A stretch of DNA of 64,000 nucleotides from Tissierella sp. (lineage in GTDB: Bacteria > Bacillota > Clostridia > Tissierellales > Tissierellaceae). Below, one piece after another: positions 49,268 to 58,929 of the stretch. The position numbers and the translations under genes are program-made. Positions within the stretch are counted from its first letter, which is position 1; every line of letters starts with the position of its first letter. The notes under the pieces are model-generated. The model saw only the letters and a list, made by a program, of their open reading frames with translations, was not told the origin of the DNA and did no database searches. The DNA is taken from NCBI RefSeq assembly GCF_031460495.1, contig NZ_JAVKTS010000005.1, positions 62,001-126,000 of the forward strand, written 5' to 3'.

Positions 49268-50191
49268 ATGGAATATAAAGATTATTATAAAATACTTGAA
49301 GTAGATAAAAATTCATCTCAAGATGAAATCAAAAAATCATATAGAAAGTTAGCCAAAAAATATCATCCAGATCTTAATCCAGATAATAATAAGGCTCAAG
49401 AGAAATTTAAGGAAATAAATGAAGCCTATGAAGTATTAGGAGATGAAGATAAAAAGAAAAAATATGATACATTTGGGTCGGGATATAATTTCACTAATGG
49501 TCAAAACTTTGATCCTTCTCAATATGGATTTGGAAATGGTGGATATACTTATACCTCTTCCGGTGGTGGAGATTTTAGTGATTTCTTTAATATGTTTTTT
49601 GAGGGTGCTGGTCAAAGAGGCAGTAATAGAAGTGGTGGATTCGACTTAGGTAATTTATTTGGTGGTGGAAGAAAATCTTCGAAAAAAGTAGCACCTTCTT
49701 ATGAATCAGAATTAAATATTACTATGGAAGAAGGATATCATGGTATAACTAAGGATATTACCTTAAATATTGGTGGCGAGAATAAAACCTTGTCAGTAAA
49801 TATTCCAAAAGGAATATTTCCCGGGAAAAGATTGAAGGTTAAAGGGGAAAAATGGGGAATAAAGGGAGATATATTATTTAAAATCAATTTTATGGAAGAT
49901 AGAAAAAATGAATTAGATGGTTTAAATATCATATCAAAACTAGATTTACTTCCTTGGGAAGCAGCATTAGGTGAGAAAAAAGTAGTTAAAACAATGGATG
50001 GGAAAATTAAGATAGACATACCTAAGGCAATTTCATCTGGTAAGAAAATAAGGATACCTAAAAAGGGTTATAAGGATATGAATGGAGACCAAGGTGATTT
50101 ATTTGTTGAAATAAATATAGTAAATCCACCAAGCTTAAGTGAAGAAGAGATAGAGTTATATGAAAAATTGAAGGAAATATCCCAAAGATAG
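49268..50191 (+). CDS. CbpA-type J-domain co-chaperone
   Basis: A 307-residue DnaJ-family protein. The J domain (about 1-68) has YHPDLNPDN with the HPD tripeptide that activates Hsp70. A Gly/Phe/Ser-rich linker follows (about 75-135), then two C-terminal substrate-binding domains (about 145-300). There is no CxxCxGxG zinc finger, so it is CbpA-like rather than canonical DnaJ. GGAGG at 49258-49262 sits 5 bases before the ATG at 49268, better placed than the ATG at 49256. A CtsR-like site lies at its promoter. Confidence 0.9.
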   Translation: MEYKDYYKILEVDKNSSQDEIKKSYRKLAKKYHPDLNPDNNKAQEKFKEINEAYEVLGDEDKKKKYDTFGSGYNFTNGQNFDPSQYGFGNGGYTYTSSGGGDFSDFFNMFFEGAGQRGSNRSGGFDLGNLFGGGRKSSKKVAPSYESELNITMEEGYHGITKDITLNIGGENKTLSVNIPKGIFPGKRLKVKGEKWGIKGDILFKINFMEDRKNELDGLNIISKLDLLPWEAALGEKKVVKTMDGKIKIDIPKAISSGKKIRIPKKGYKDMNGDQGDLFVEINIVNPPSLSEEEIELYEKLKEISQR

Positions 50192-50256
50192 TGATGAACA
50201 TTGGGATGTAAGGATGAAAGCAAATAAATACAATTAAAGTTAATTCATATAATTAG

Positions 50257-50291
50257 GAAGGCTGACATTAGTATTTCATAAGTCAGCCTTC
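50257..50291 (+). terminator. Hairpin after the J-domain gene
   Basis: GAAGGCTGAC (50257-50266) pairs perfectly with GTCAGCCTTC (50282-50291); the T run afterwards is short. Confidence 0.6.
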
Positions 50292-50325
50292 TTACTTATA
50301 AACAGCATATAGATTATCACTAAAG

Positions 50326-50378
50326 TTGAAAATAGTATGTAAAAAACTATTATAATTGTTTTTAGCATACTATTTCAA
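50326..50378. repeat. Long imperfect hairpin
   Basis: A 22-base arm (50326-50347) folds on a 21-base arm (50358-50378) with a bulge and a mismatch. It is not followed by a T run and lies in a 300-base gap, so it could be a small palindromic element. Confidence 0.5.
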
Positions 50379-50489
50379 TGTAATAAATGAGAAAATGAAG
50401 GTAAATTAATATGGTAAAGATATTATAGCTGTGTATTCACAGACATGATATAATAATGATTAAGAAATATTTTTAAGGAGGTGGGTATT

Positions 50490-50615
50490 ATGAATAAATG
50501 CATAAATTGCATTTACAAATCTAATACTTTGCAGGAGGTATTTATATTTGAGTTACAAAAAGGCAGCAGAAATATTACCGCCTCGCCTACTAGAAGAGGT
50601 CCAGAAGTATGTTGA
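50490..50615 (+). CDS. Possible 41-codon leader ORF overlapping the CD3324-family gene
   Basis: AAGGAGGTG (50475-50483), the best ribosome site here, serves an ATG at 50490 that opens a 41-codon frame beginning MNKCINCIYK with a CxxC pair. The frame overlaps the first third of the next gene in a different phase. The second gene's own ribosome site lies inside it, so it may set coupling. I recognise no family. Confidence 0.4.
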   Translation: MNKCINCIYKSNTLQEVFIFELQKGSRNITASPTRRGPEVC

Positions 50616-50817
50616 TGGAGGACTTATTTACATTCCTAAATCTGGTGATAGAGTAGGTTGGGGTGAATTAACAGGTTCTAAAGATGCCATTGAAAAAAGG
50701 AATAAGGAAATTATTAAATTGTTTCAATATGGCACTAAAATCAGCAAGATATCAGAGGATTATTATTTAAGTCTCGAAACCGTTAGAAAAATAGTATATG
50801 GTAAAAAACTATTATAA
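50548..50817 (+). CDS. CD3324 family helix-turn-helix protein
   Basis: An 89-residue protein. YKKAAEILPPRLLEEVQKYVDGGLIYIPK at the start (split) and GTKISKISEDYYLSLETVRKIVYG at the end match the CD3324 family, related to the Mor/C-type helix-turn-helix. GGAGGT precedes a TTG start. Target genes are unknown. It is overlapped at its 5' end by a small ORF with a stronger ribosome site. Confidence 0.72.
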   Translation: MSYKKAAEILPPRLLEEVQKYVDGGLIYIPKSGDRVGWGELTGSKDAIEKRNKEIIKLFQYGTKISKISEDYYLSLETVRKIVYGKKLL

Positions 50818-50931
50818 CTATTCTTTCCCTATGATTATTGTATGAAAGATGAGAGAATATACTTAACCGGTTAATATAGAAGAAGGGAGATGGTGTTTTG
50901 AAAATAATAGAGGTGCTTTTAATATAAGTAC

Positions 50932-50965
50932 AAAACCAGCTAAGTTCAATAACTTAGCTGGTTTT
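50932..50965. terminator. Bidirectional terminator at the end of yaaR
   Basis: AAAACCAGCTAAGTT pairs perfectly with AACTTAGCTGGTTTT around CAAT. It includes the yaaR stop codon. Confidence 0.88.
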
Positions 50966-51410
50966 ATGTCATTATATCCATTAATATTCCTTGGATATCA
51001 TTTAATCTTTTTAATATATTAATCCTTTTATTTTCTATATCGAGAAATTCCTGCGTTAGTTCATCCAACTCCTGATCCACTTTTTTAACCAAAGAATAAA
51101 TCCTGTGTCTACCTCGTCTATCAAGGGAGCTTTCTTTAAAGAACACATGGGAGTTATTTACTGTTATATTTAAAAATTCCTTAACTAATTTCTTATAATT
51201 AATTAAATCATCTATAAACAATTTATCAGATAATTTATTGGACTGAGTTTCAATCTTATCATATAGGGCTTTTAGCTCAATTCTTATCTGATCCTGCTCC
51301 AGTTCATTTAGTTTCATTTTAAAGGTATCTTTTACAGCTTTTTTATCCACAGCTCTTGAAATTTGAATAGGTGAAATATTCTCCATACCAGTTTTATTAA
51401 TTCGATTCAC
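50964..51410 (-). CDS. yaaR: YaaR family protein (DUF327)
   Basis: A 148-residue helical protein. DLINYKKLVKEFLNITVNNS (about 70-90), DRRGRHRIYSLVKKVDQELDELT (about 100-122) and IQGILMDIMT at the end match the YaaR/DUF327 family, conserved in Firmicutes and without a settled function. GGGAGG sits 7 bases before a GTG at 51410, which I prefer to the GTG at 51425. It is divergent from the flagellin-associated operon. Confidence 0.85.
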   Translation of the reverse strand: MNRINKTGMENISPIQISRAVDKKAVKDTFKMKLNELEQDQIRIELKALYDKIETQSNKLSDKLFIDDLINYKKLVKEFLNITVNNSHVFFKESSLDRRGRHRIYSLVKKVDQELDELTQEFLDIENKRINILKRLNDIQGILMDIMT

Positions 51411-51573
51411 AACAATCCCTCCCACCCTATCTATTATACATTATCGGCAGAAAAATAGAAATAAGTAATATCTTCTCAAGAAATAGGAAGAAAATGTCGA
51501 TAGATAAAATGACTTAATCAAGAATTGAAATCCCATAAGAATATCCACAAGTGAATCAAACAATAATTCTACT

Positions 51574-53970
51574 ATGGAAATGGAAAGGAAAAAACTAATG
51601 GAAATGTTAAAAATAAATAATAAAGACAATATAATAAATAGCTATGGAATAAAACCCACCCTTCCCTATGATGTAGAAGGTGTGCTTGTGGAGAAAAAGG
51701 GCAAAGATATAAAAATAGAGAAAACCATAGATAATAAAACTGTAGAATATTCCTTAAGGCTCATGGAAGAGATAGATGCAAATCTAGGAGAACAAGTAAA
51801 GATTGAAAAAGAAGATATAATATCTTCCAAGGTTGAAGAAAAGGAAGATACAGTGGCAAATACCAAAGTATCTAAGCGAGCAGAGGAAATAATAAGAGAA
51901 TTAGGATTAGAATATACTGAAGAAAATCTTAGAATGATTGAACATTTACTTAGTAGTGGAATAGCTATTACAAAAGAAAATATTAATTCCTATGTAAAAT
52001 CCAAGGAATATTTAAATAAGATAATTGAAGGTATAGATAAAGATTCCTTTGTAAAACTCATGGACAGAGGTATAGACTTTGAAGAGGAAAATCTACAAAG
52101 ATTATCAGAAGCCTTAGAAGAGATAAAAAATGAAAAAAAACCTTTCTCATTAAAAAGATTTTTAAGACTGGAAAGGGAATTGACATACAAAGAAGCAGAG
52201 GAAATATCAAAGGAAATCTATGGCCAAAAAATGGGCAAGGATGTATATGATACCATAATAGCATTACATAAGGGGAAAATACCTATTACAAGAGAGAATA
52301 TAGACAAGACAATCGAAGTAATGTCAAAGATTCACAATCTTAAAAGCATAAAAGATGAGATCTATGTAAAAGTCCTAAATGAAGATAAATTATTTAATAT
52401 AGATAATCTGTATAAACTAAGTAATTCATATACTACAAATCCAATAGAAGGAAGTATTGTGGCTAAAAACTTTGAAGCATTCACTATAACTAGTGAAGCT
52501 ACTGTAGACAGCTTAAAGGAAATGTTAGTAAACCTAGATATAGAAAATAGCAATGAAAATATAAGTATTTTAAGAGAATTTATAGTCAATGATATGCTAA
52601 TGGATAGAGATAAATATAATCAAGTTGTTTCTATGAAAGAAGCTGTAAAAGAATTAACAAATCTTCTTGGCAATACTGAAGTAGTAGAATTAATGGACAG
52701 GGATATTGATCCATTACAAGAGGATATTCACAAATTAGTAGAAGAATTAAAGAATTTTAGCAATGATAAAGACATAGATTCTCCAATAGATAATGAAAAA
52801 ACCAAAGAAGTAATGAGTAATTTAGAGAAATTAGGAAGTATAAAAGACAAAGAACTATTGCAATTACTGAAGAATGGAGAAGACTTCACATTAAAGTCCA
52901 TTAAAGAAATTGTAGATGCAAATGTAGAAAAGGGATTGAGTATAAACCATAAAGTTCTTGACAAGACCACTCATATATCTCATATTCTTAATACACTTGG
53001 GGAAAGGATAAGTGGGGATGTAATATCTCTAGCAGTCAGGAGGTATAGCAATATTACATTGGAAAACCTTTATACTAGCCAAGTAGAAGTAGGTACTACA
53101 GAGTCAAATATACTGCCAGTTGGTAAAGTACAAGAGGGATTAATATATGATGAATATCTAAGAGCTAGAAATAGTCTGACTACCAATATGGTAAAAGAAA
53201 GCATAAAAGAAGGTAAAATTCTTGAACATATGCCTCTTAATGAGTTAAACAATTATATGGATAAGAAGATAAATAGATATAGGGAAATAGATAGGATGGC
53301 TAAGGAGATAAAAAGTATCAAGGGACATGAAGAAAGAATACTTCCTATGATAACGAAAAATGGACTTCCTATGACATTGAAAGAAATCAATGATATTAAC
53401 TCATTTTTAAATGGAGAAAAGGCTTTGCCAAATATCTTGAAGGGTATAACAGATCCAAACAATCCAAGATATGATGAAGAGTTGAAAGATGGTGTAAAAC
53501 TACTTCAAGATAAGATATCAACAGCTATAAAGAATGGGGATGAATCCATTAAGGAAAGCTATAAGGAGTTGATAAATTCTTTAAGTAATTCTAATAGTTC
53601 ATTTAGTGACAGAAAAGATCAAAATGAAGATATGGAAAAAGAAGAATATTTTAATACTTTAAATAAAATATCAAATAAGGATATAGTACTTCAACTTCCT
53701 ATTGAAATGGATAATGAGTACAAGAGTCTAAATATTATAATTCCTAATAGCCATCAAGGCATAGATAAAAACAATATGAAGTTTTATATAAGTCTAGAAA
53801 CAGAAAACCTTGGTCCAGTGACTATGGATATAAGTATAAAGGGTAAAGAAGTCCTAATTAATTTAAAAGAGAAAGATGATATATTAAGTAGTAGAATGAA
53901 AGAACTGGAAGTTGGTCTAGATAACTTAGGATATACTTTGGCTGAAGAGAATGATTTGGTGAGTATATGA
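51574..53970 (+). CDS. Large FliK-like / DUF6240 protein of a flagellin locus
   Basis: A 798-residue, highly charged, low-complexity protein. Its middle consists of loosely repeated units with motifs such as LMDRGIDFEEENLQRLSEAL and ENLRMIEHLLSSGI (about 110-640). The last 90 residues (KFYISLETENLGPVTMDISI, MKELEVGLDNLGYT) resemble the C-terminal domain of flagellar hook-length protein FliK. It may begin at ATG 51574 or at ATG 51598, which has AAAGGA upstream. Its stop overlaps the next start (ATGA), and flagellin and fliS follow. A role in hook length or export is inferred. Confidence 0.65.
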   Translation: MEMERKKLMEMLKINNKDNIINSYGIKPTLPYDVEGVLVEKKGKDIKIEKTIDNKTVEYSLRLMEEIDANLGEQVKIEKEDIISSKVEEKEDTVANTKVSKRAEEIIRELGLEYTEENLRMIEHLLSSGIAITKENINSYVKSKEYLNKIIEGIDKDSFVKLMDRGIDFEEENLQRLSEALEEIKNEKKPFSLKRFLRLERELTYKEAEEISKEIYGQKMGKDVYDTIIALHKGKIPITRENIDKTIEVMSKIHNLKSIKDEIYVKVLNEDKLFNIDNLYKLSNSYTTNPIEGSIVAKNFEAFTITSEATVDSLKEMLVNLDIENSNENISILREFIVNDMLMDRDKYNQVVSMKEAVKELTNLLGNTEVVELMDRDIDPLQEDIHKLVEELKNFSNDKDIDSPIDNEKTKEVMSNLEKLGSIKDKELLQLLKNGEDFTLKSIKEIVDANVEKGLSINHKVLDKTTHISHILNTLGERISGDVISLAVRRYSNITLENLYTSQVEVGTTESNILPVGKVQEGLIYDEYLRARNSLTTNMVKESIKEGKILEHMPLNELNNYMDKKINRYREIDRMAKEIKSIKGHEERILPMITKNGLPMTLKEINDINSFLNGEKALPNILKGITDPNNPRYDEELKDGVKLLQDKISTAIKNGDESIKESYKELINSLSNSNSSFSDRKDQNEDMEKEEYFNTLNKISNKDIVLQLPIEMDNEYKSLNIIIPNSHQGIDKNNMKFYISLETENLGPVTMDISIKGKEVLINLKEKDDILSSRMKELEVGLDNLGYTLAEENDLVSI

Positions 53971-54173
53971 AAAAAAGATTAATTCCAAAGAAATATATTA
54001 AAAAAGCATATACAAGAGACAATGAAAAGCAGGATTTAAATATGGACTTAGAGCCTGTGGCAGATAAAATAGACAAGCTGCCAAAGGAGATGTTTCAAAT
54101 AATAGGAGAAGTAATATCATTTATTGAAAAAGCAAATACCATTGAGGGGGATAAAAATGAGAATAAACAATAA
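53967..54173 (+). CDS. Small hypothetical protein of the flagellin locus
   Basis: A 68-residue basic then acidic protein ([14 protein letters not shown] at the start, a helical ISFIEKAN near the end). The ATG overlaps the previous stop (ATGA) and its own stop overlaps the flagellin start by 17 bases. Tight coupling suggests it is expressed. I recognise no family. Confidence 0.6.
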   Translation: MKKRLIPKKYIKKAYTRDNEKQDLNMDLEPVADKIDKLPKEMFQIIGEVISFIEKANTIEGDKNENKQ

Positions 54174-55029
54174 TATACCAGCCTTAAACACCCATAGACA
54201 ATTAAACATTACCAACAATAGCCTACAAAAAACACTTGAGAAACTTTCATCAGGTAAGAGAATAAATAGGGCTGCAGATGATGCTGCAGGTCTTGCTATA
54301 TCACAGAAGATGGATGCACAAATAAGAGGATTGAGGCAAGCTTCAAGAAATGCCCTTGATGGAGTATCTTTGATTCAAACTACAGAAGGAGCACTAAATG
54401 AAGTTCATGCAATGCTTCAAAGAATGAGGGAGCTTAGTGTGCAAGGAGCTAATGGCATATATGCAGAAGAAGATATATCAGCCTTAGCTAATGAAATGAA
54501 GGAATTAACTGAGCAAATAGATAAGATAGGAAATGATACACAATTTAATGGAATATATTTATTAAAAGGAAATTTAGACGAAGCTGGAAAGGATGAACTT
54601 CGACTACAAATAGGTGCTAATGAAGATGAATATATTGATGTAGATATGTCTGATATTAATATTACTGTGGGAACATCTGGAGGATTAAACATTTTTAATC
54701 AAGTAATAGGGAGTGGATTTATAGTTCAATTAGGCTTAACAGCAGCAAACTTTGAAGCAGCTATTACAGTATATGATGATGCTGTACAAGAAGTATCAAA
54801 GATGCGTTCTAAACTAGGAGCAGTTCAAAATAGACTTGAGCATACAATTAGGAATGTGGATAATACAGCCGAAAACCTAACAGAGTCTAAATCAAGAATT
54901 GAAGATCTTGATATGGCTCTAGAAATGACTGAATATACAAAGCTTAACATATTACAGCAAGCAGGTACCTCAATGTTAAGCCAAGCAAATAATCTACCAC
55001 AAACAGTGCTTCAATTATTGCAAAGATAG
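54157..55029 (+). CDS. hag: Flagellin
   Basis: A 290-residue flagellin. The conserved N-terminal D0/D1 region (1-140) reads [16 protein letters not shown], then [23 protein letters not shown] and [11 protein letters not shown]. The C-terminal D1/D0 region (about 205-290) has [16 protein letters not shown] and ends QTVLQLLQR. The central variable part is short. GAGGGGG precedes the ATG at 54157; upstream in-frame codons belong to the overlapping small gene. Flagellins are exported through the flagellar type III system and polymerise into the filament; FliS is encoded next. Confidence 0.95.
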   Translation: MRINNNIPALNTHRQLNITNNSLQKTLEKLSSGKRINRAADDAAGLAISQKMDAQIRGLRQASRNALDGVSLIQTTEGALNEVHAMLQRMRELSVQGANGIYAEEDISALANEMKELTEQIDKIGNDTQFNGIYLLKGNLDEAGKDELRLQIGANEDEYIDVDMSDINITVGTSGGLNIFNQVIGSGFIVQLGLTAANFEAAITVYDDAVQEVSKMRSKLGAVQNRLEHTIRNVDNTAENLTESKSRIEDLDMALEMTEYTKLNILQQAGTSMLSQANNLPQTVLQLLQR

Positions 55030-55042
55030 GAGTGGAATATAA

Positions 55043-55480
55043 ATGGAAGGTATTACATTGGAAAAAAGAATACTATCCACAAATGATTGGGGTCTAGTGG
55101 CAATGCTTCATGAAGGTCTTATAGAGAGGTTTAATGAGTGTATAGAATCAATAAAAGAGAAAGACTATGCAAAATTAAACTTACTTATGGACAATTGCCG
55201 TGACATATTAACAGAACTCATCATTATTTTCAATGAAAGAGATGGGTTATCCACAGATCTTAGAGAAATATACTTATATACAAACACAGTGATAACTGAA
55301 GGGGAAACGAGAAAAGATAAATCACTATTTGAAAAAGCTAAAGATATAATTAATCCTATATATGAAGGTTTCAAAGAATTAGAGATGAAAGAGGAACCAA
55401 CTATAATATCAGGGCTTACCTACGGCAAAGAAAAACTAGGAGATTATAGCACAAAATCTGGGAAAGAATTTCAAGTATAA
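55043..55480 (+). CDS. fliS: Flagellin chaperone FliS-like
   Basis: A 145-residue helical protein. LVAMLHEGLIERFNECIESIKEKDY (split, about 18-42) and LTELIIIFNERDGLSTDLREIYLYTN (about 56-82) match the four-helix FliS fold, which binds the flagellin C-terminus and prevents early polymerisation. It has an extra C-terminal tail of about 30 residues. AGGAGTGG precedes the ATG, 13 bases after the flagellin stop. A perfect palindromic terminator follows. Confidence 0.82.
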   Translation: MEGITLEKRILSTNDWGLVAMLHEGLIERFNECIESIKEKDYAKLNLLMDNCRDILTELIIIFNERDGLSTDLREIYLYTNTVITEGETRKDKSLFEKAKDIINPIYEGFKELEMKEEPTIISGLTYGKEKLGDYSTKSGKEFQV

Positions 55481-55494
55481 TATAAAACAACAAA

Positions 55495-55524
55495 AAAATC
55501 TGTGGTAAATTTACCACAGATTTT
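55495..55524. terminator. Perfect palindromic terminator between fliS and SRP RNA
   Basis: AAAATCTGTGGTAAA (55495-55509) and TTTACCACAGATTTT (55510-55524) form a 30-base exact palindrome serving both converging units. Confidence 0.85.
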
Positions 55525-55535
55525 ACTTTATGTAA

Positions 55536-55801
55536 CCGTGCACCCAGCTTTGACAATCCTATTCCAAGCGTTACCTAGACAGTTAACTCAGATCAGGTTT
55601 CCCCGCGGCACACGAAAATATTCACTTACCGCTGCTTCCTTCCGGATCTGACGGGGTTCATGAGTTTCCGTTGCGCAGGACCCAATCGTCACTGCCACTT
55701 ATCTAGGTCAGACCTTACAATAAGAAGCCTAGGCTGGGAATTCAATCCTGCTGTAGCGGATTGCAGGTTATAGGGCACCGCTGCCTCCCCATCTAGCACG
55801 G
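55536..55801 (-). ncRNA. ffs: Signal recognition particle RNA, large bacterial type
   Basis: The minus strand shows the signature of the Firmicutes 6S-type SRP RNA: 5' CCGTGCTAGATGGGGAGG, GGTCCTGCGCAACGG, the Ffh-binding helix 8 GTCAGATCCGGAAGGAAGCAG and 3' GGTGCACGG pairing with the 5' end. The Alu-domain part marks the large form, about 266 nt. It lies just after tRNA-Ser(GGA). Confidence 0.96.
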
Positions 55802-55814
55802 TAAAAATTTCTAA

Positions 55815-55904
55815 TGGCGGAGAGAGAGGGATTTGAACCCTCGAGACGCTTTCACGTCTACCCGCTTTCCAGGCGAGCGCCTTCGACCACTCAACCACCT
55901 CTCC
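55815..55904 (-). tRNA. tRNA-Ser (anticodon GGA)
   Basis: Minus strand: acceptor GGAGAGG pairs with TCTCTCC, encoded CCA, anticodon loop CTGGAAA giving GGA, and a long variable arm typical of serine tRNAs. It precedes the SRP RNA gene. Confidence 0.96.
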
Positions 55905-56054
55905 GAGTTAGTGAAATATAATATCTCACAGATTTATATTATAACGGAGAAATCCTCTATTGTCAATAAGTATTTATCAAATTAGATATAATAGGTGTAA
56001 ATTTGAATTCAATCTGATATAATATAGTATACTATAAAAATTGTGGGTGAGCTT

Positions 56055-57689
56055 ATGTATCAAGCCTTATATAGACAGTATAGACCAAAGACCTTTGATG
56101 AAGTACTAGGTCAAAGGCATATTACAGTTACTTTAAAAAATCAAATACAAAAGGAAAATATTGGTCATGCCTACTTGTTTTCAGGTACTAGAGGGACAGG
56201 TAAGACATCTACAGCAAAGATATTTTCTAGAGCAGTCAATTGCCTAAATCCAAAAGCTGGTAATCCATGTAATGAATGTGAGATCTGCAAAGGTATCCTA
56301 GATGAAAGCATAATGGATATCATAGAAATGGATGCAGCCAGTAATAGAGGTATAGGTGATATTAGGGAATTAAAGGATAAGGTAATATATCCTCCAACTA
56401 GGGCTAAATACAAGGTATATATAATAGATGAAGTTCACATGCTGACTGCAGAGGCCTTCAATGCATTGTTGAAGATATTAGAAGAACCTCCAAAACATCT
56501 AATATTTATACTAGCTACAACAGAGCCTGAAAAACTATTGCCAACTATATTATCCAGATGTCAAAGATTTGACTTTAAGAGGATTACTACAGTAGACATA
56601 TTAGACAGTATGAGAAAAATCTGTGATGACCTTGGATTAGAAGTAGAAGATAAGGTACTGAGTCTAATTGCTAGGAATTCAGATGGGGCAATGAGAGATG
56701 CTCAAAGTCTACTGGACCAATGTACTTCTTTTAGTAGTGGAAGGATAACTTATGAAGATGCTACAAGTATATTGGGTATGGTGAATTCGGACCTAATACT
56801 TAATATGGTAGAAAATATATTAGATAAAGATTTAGAAAAGGTATTACAATCTATTAATGATATAATACAAGAAGGTAAGGATATCCATCAATTCATCAAG
56901 GACTTAGTACATCATTTCAGAAATTTAATGATAATGAAAACATCCAAAAATCCTATGGAATTAATAGAAATAGATGAAGATTCCTACCAAAGATACTTAA
57001 GTCAAAGTAAAGATATTAGCTTAAATCTTATACTTAAGGCACTAGATATCTTAACTACAGCTGATGAAAAATCTAAGTGGTCAACTCAGCCAAGGATAAT
57101 CCTTGAAATGGCAGTTATTCAATTGACAAAATTAGATGAGGAAATGTCTTTAGAAGAAAGAGTAAAAAAACTTGAGATGGGGATAAAAACAGAATATAAG
57201 CCTTCAAAAGAAGAACCGATGAGAAGGGAGAGTATTTCTAAGGATAGAACTACTCAAACTGAGAATGAACCAAAAAAAGAGCAAACAAAGGAAATCCCTT
57301 CAGAAAAAGAAGTATTTGTAGATGATGGTAAAGAATTGCAGCTTGAAATGTTTGTAAGAGATTGGGAATCTGTACTACAAATTATAAAATCTAAAAAAAT
57401 GAACATATTTGCCCTTCTTATAGAGGGAGAACCCGTTAATTATGAAAAAGACTTACTTACAATAGGATATAAAGAACCTTTTGGATTCCACAAAGAGGCA
57501 GTAAGTAGCCCTGTTAATAAGGAATTTGTAGAGCAAGTATTTTCAGCACATTTTAGTAAAAAGATTAATATTAAATTTGAAATGATTAGCGACAAACCAA
57601 AGGCAAAAAAAGATGAAAAAGATGATAAAGAAAAAGCCATAAAAGAAGTCACTGATTTCTTTGGAAAAGATATAGTAGAAATAAAATAA
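56055..57689 (+). CDS. dnaX: DNA polymerase III subunits gamma/tau
   Basis: A 544-residue clamp-loader subunit. Walker [10 protein letters not shown] (about 43-51), zinc cysteines in [17 protein letters not shown] (C63, C72, C75, C78), Walker B IIDEVHML (about 119) and SRC motif in LSRCQRFDF (about 168-176). Residues from about 370 on form the tau-specific region with a charged linker. GGGTGAG precedes the ATG at 56055, chosen over the GTG at 56043. ybaB and recR follow, the usual order. Confidence 0.95.
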   Translation: MYQALYRQYRPKTFDEVLGQRHITVTLKNQIQKENIGHAYLFSGTRGTGKTSTAKIFSRAVNCLNPKAGNPCNECEICKGILDESIMDIIEMDAASNRGIGDIRELKDKVIYPPTRAKYKVYIIDEVHMLTAEAFNALLKILEEPPKHLIFILATTEPEKLLPTILSRCQRFDFKRITTVDILDSMRKICDDLGLEVEDKVLSLIARNSDGAMRDAQSLLDQCTSFSSGRITYEDATSILGMVNSDLILNMVENILDKDLEKVLQSINDIIQEGKDIHQFIKDLVHHFRNLMIMKTSKNPMELIEIDEDSYQRYLSQSKDISLNLILKALDILTTADEKSKWSTQPRIILEMAVIQLTKLDEEMSLEERVKKLEMGIKTEYKPSKEEPMRRESISKDRTTQTENEPKKEQTKEIPSEKEVFVDDGKELQLEMFVRDWESVLQIIKSKKMNIFALLIEGEPVNYEKDLLTIGYKEPFGFHKEAVSSPVNKEFVEQVFSAHFSKKINIKFEMISDKPKAKKDEKDDKEKAIKEVTDFFGKDIVEIK

Positions 57690-57705
57690 GGAAGGAGAAT
57701 TAATT

Positions 57706-58044
57706 ATGGCAAAAGGTGGATTCCCAGGAATGGGCGGTAATATGGGTGGTATGATGAAGCAAATGCAAAAGATGCAAAAACAAATGGAGGAAATGCAAGC
57801 ACAGCTTGAAGAAGCAGAAGTAGAAGCTACTGCTGGTGGTGGAGCAATTACATGTAAAGCAAATGGAAAGAAAGAGATATTATCAATTACCATAGATGAA
57901 TCTGTAGTAGACCCAGAAGATGTGGAGATGTTACAAGATTTAGTAGTAGCAGTAGTTAATGAAGCCTTAAGAAAAGCAGAAGAAATGATGGAAAAAGAAA
58001 TGAAGAAAATAACTGGAGGTATGAACATTCCAGGATTGTTCTAA
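57706..58044 (+). CDS. ybaB: YbaB/EbfC nucleoid-associated protein
   Basis: A 112-residue dimeric DNA-binding protein. A Gly/Met-rich N-terminus leads into the helical [21 protein letters not shown]-type segment, then [29 protein letters not shown] and a C-terminal MNIPGLF. GGAAGGAG precedes the ATG. It is consistently linked to dnaX and recR in bacteria. Confidence 0.95.
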   Translation: MAKGGFPGMGGNMGGMMKQMQKMQKQMEEMQAQLEEAEVEATAGGGAITCKANGKKEILSITIDESVVDPEDVEMLQDLVVAVVNEALRKAEEMMEKEMKKITGGMNIPGLF

Positions 58045-58057
58045 TAGGAGGATTACA

Positions 58058-58657
58058 ATGGAGCAGTATGCATTACCCATAGCGAATCTCATAGAGCAGC
58101 TCTCCAAGCTACCAGGCATAGGTAGAAAAACTGCCCAAAGACTAGCGTTTTATATAATAGAGATGGAAGAATTAGAAGCAGAAAAATTATCTAAATCTAT
58201 AACTAATGCCAAGGAAAAGATTAGGCTTTGTAGCATTTGTTGTAATTTAACCGATGAAGATCCTTGTCATATTTGCAGAAATGATTTGAGAGATAAATCA
58301 ATTATTTGTGTAGTAGAAGGAGCAAAGGACATAATGGCCATGGAAAAATCCAGAGAATATAAGGGTCAATACCATGTACTCCATGGAGTTATATCTCCAA
58401 TGGACAATATTGGACCTAATGAAATTAGAGTAAAGGAACTCTTAAATCGCTTATCCAGTGGAGTAGTAGAAGAAGTAATAATTGCAACTAATCCTACAGT
58501 AGAAGGTGAAGCTACAGCAATTTATCTATCAAGACTTATAAAACCCTTAGAAATCAAAGTAACAAGAATAGCCCATGGCATTCCAGTAGGTGGAGACTTA
58601 GAGTATTTTGATGAAGTAACCATATCTAAGGCTATGGAAAATAGAAGAGAGATATAA
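58058..58657 (+). CDS. recR: Recombination mediator RecR
   Basis: A 199-residue ring-forming protein of the RecFOR gap-repair pathway. Helix-hairpin-helix [13 protein letters not shown] (about 17-29), four-cysteine zinc finger [16 protein letters not shown] (about 57-72) and Toprim [14 protein letters not shown] (about 83-96), with [13 protein letters not shown] (about 146). AGGAGG precedes the ATG. Confidence 0.96.
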   Translation: MEQYALPIANLIEQLSKLPGIGRKTAQRLAFYIIEMEELEAEKLSKSITNAKEKIRLCSICCNLTDEDPCHICRNDLRDKSIICVVEGAKDIMAMEKSREYKGQYHVLHGVISPMDNIGPNEIRVKELLNRLSSGVVEEVIIATNPTVEGEATAIYLSRLIKPLEIKVTRIAHGIPVGGDLEYFDEVTISKAMENRREI

Positions 58658-58690
58658 GGAATAGATTGATTTGTATCATAAATAAAGTTT

Positions 58691-58752
58691 AAAAAAGCAG
58701 GATGACAAAAAGGGACTTTTTAAGTTTCCTCTGAAGTCTCCTGCTTTTTTGT
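58691..58752 (+). terminator. Terminator of dnaX-ybaB-recR
   Basis: AAAAAAGCAGGA (58691-58702) pairs with TCCTGCTTTTTT (58739-58750) over a 36-base loop. The 170 bases between here and the sigma gene show no other ORF. Confidence 0.75.
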
Positions 58753-58892
58753 TTTTAAAAAATGGATAGGAACTATTAATTTGATATACTTATATAAATG
58801 TCACTTGAGATTACTGGATAAATCTTAAAATAATATGTAATGAAAATAGATATTTATCGTATTAACATATGAGAAACAAAATAAAAAGTTAA

Positions 58893-58908
58893 TTACTTAG
58901 CTAAGTAA
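58893..58908. promoter_or_regulatory. 16-bp perfect palindrome upstream of the ECF sigma gene
   Basis: TTACTTAG-CTAAGTAA lies 22 bases before the start codon and close to GGAGGG. Position suits an operator or an mRNA hairpin near the ribosome site. Confidence 0.5.
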
Positions 58909-58929
58909 AGGGTAAGGAGGGATAGAAAG

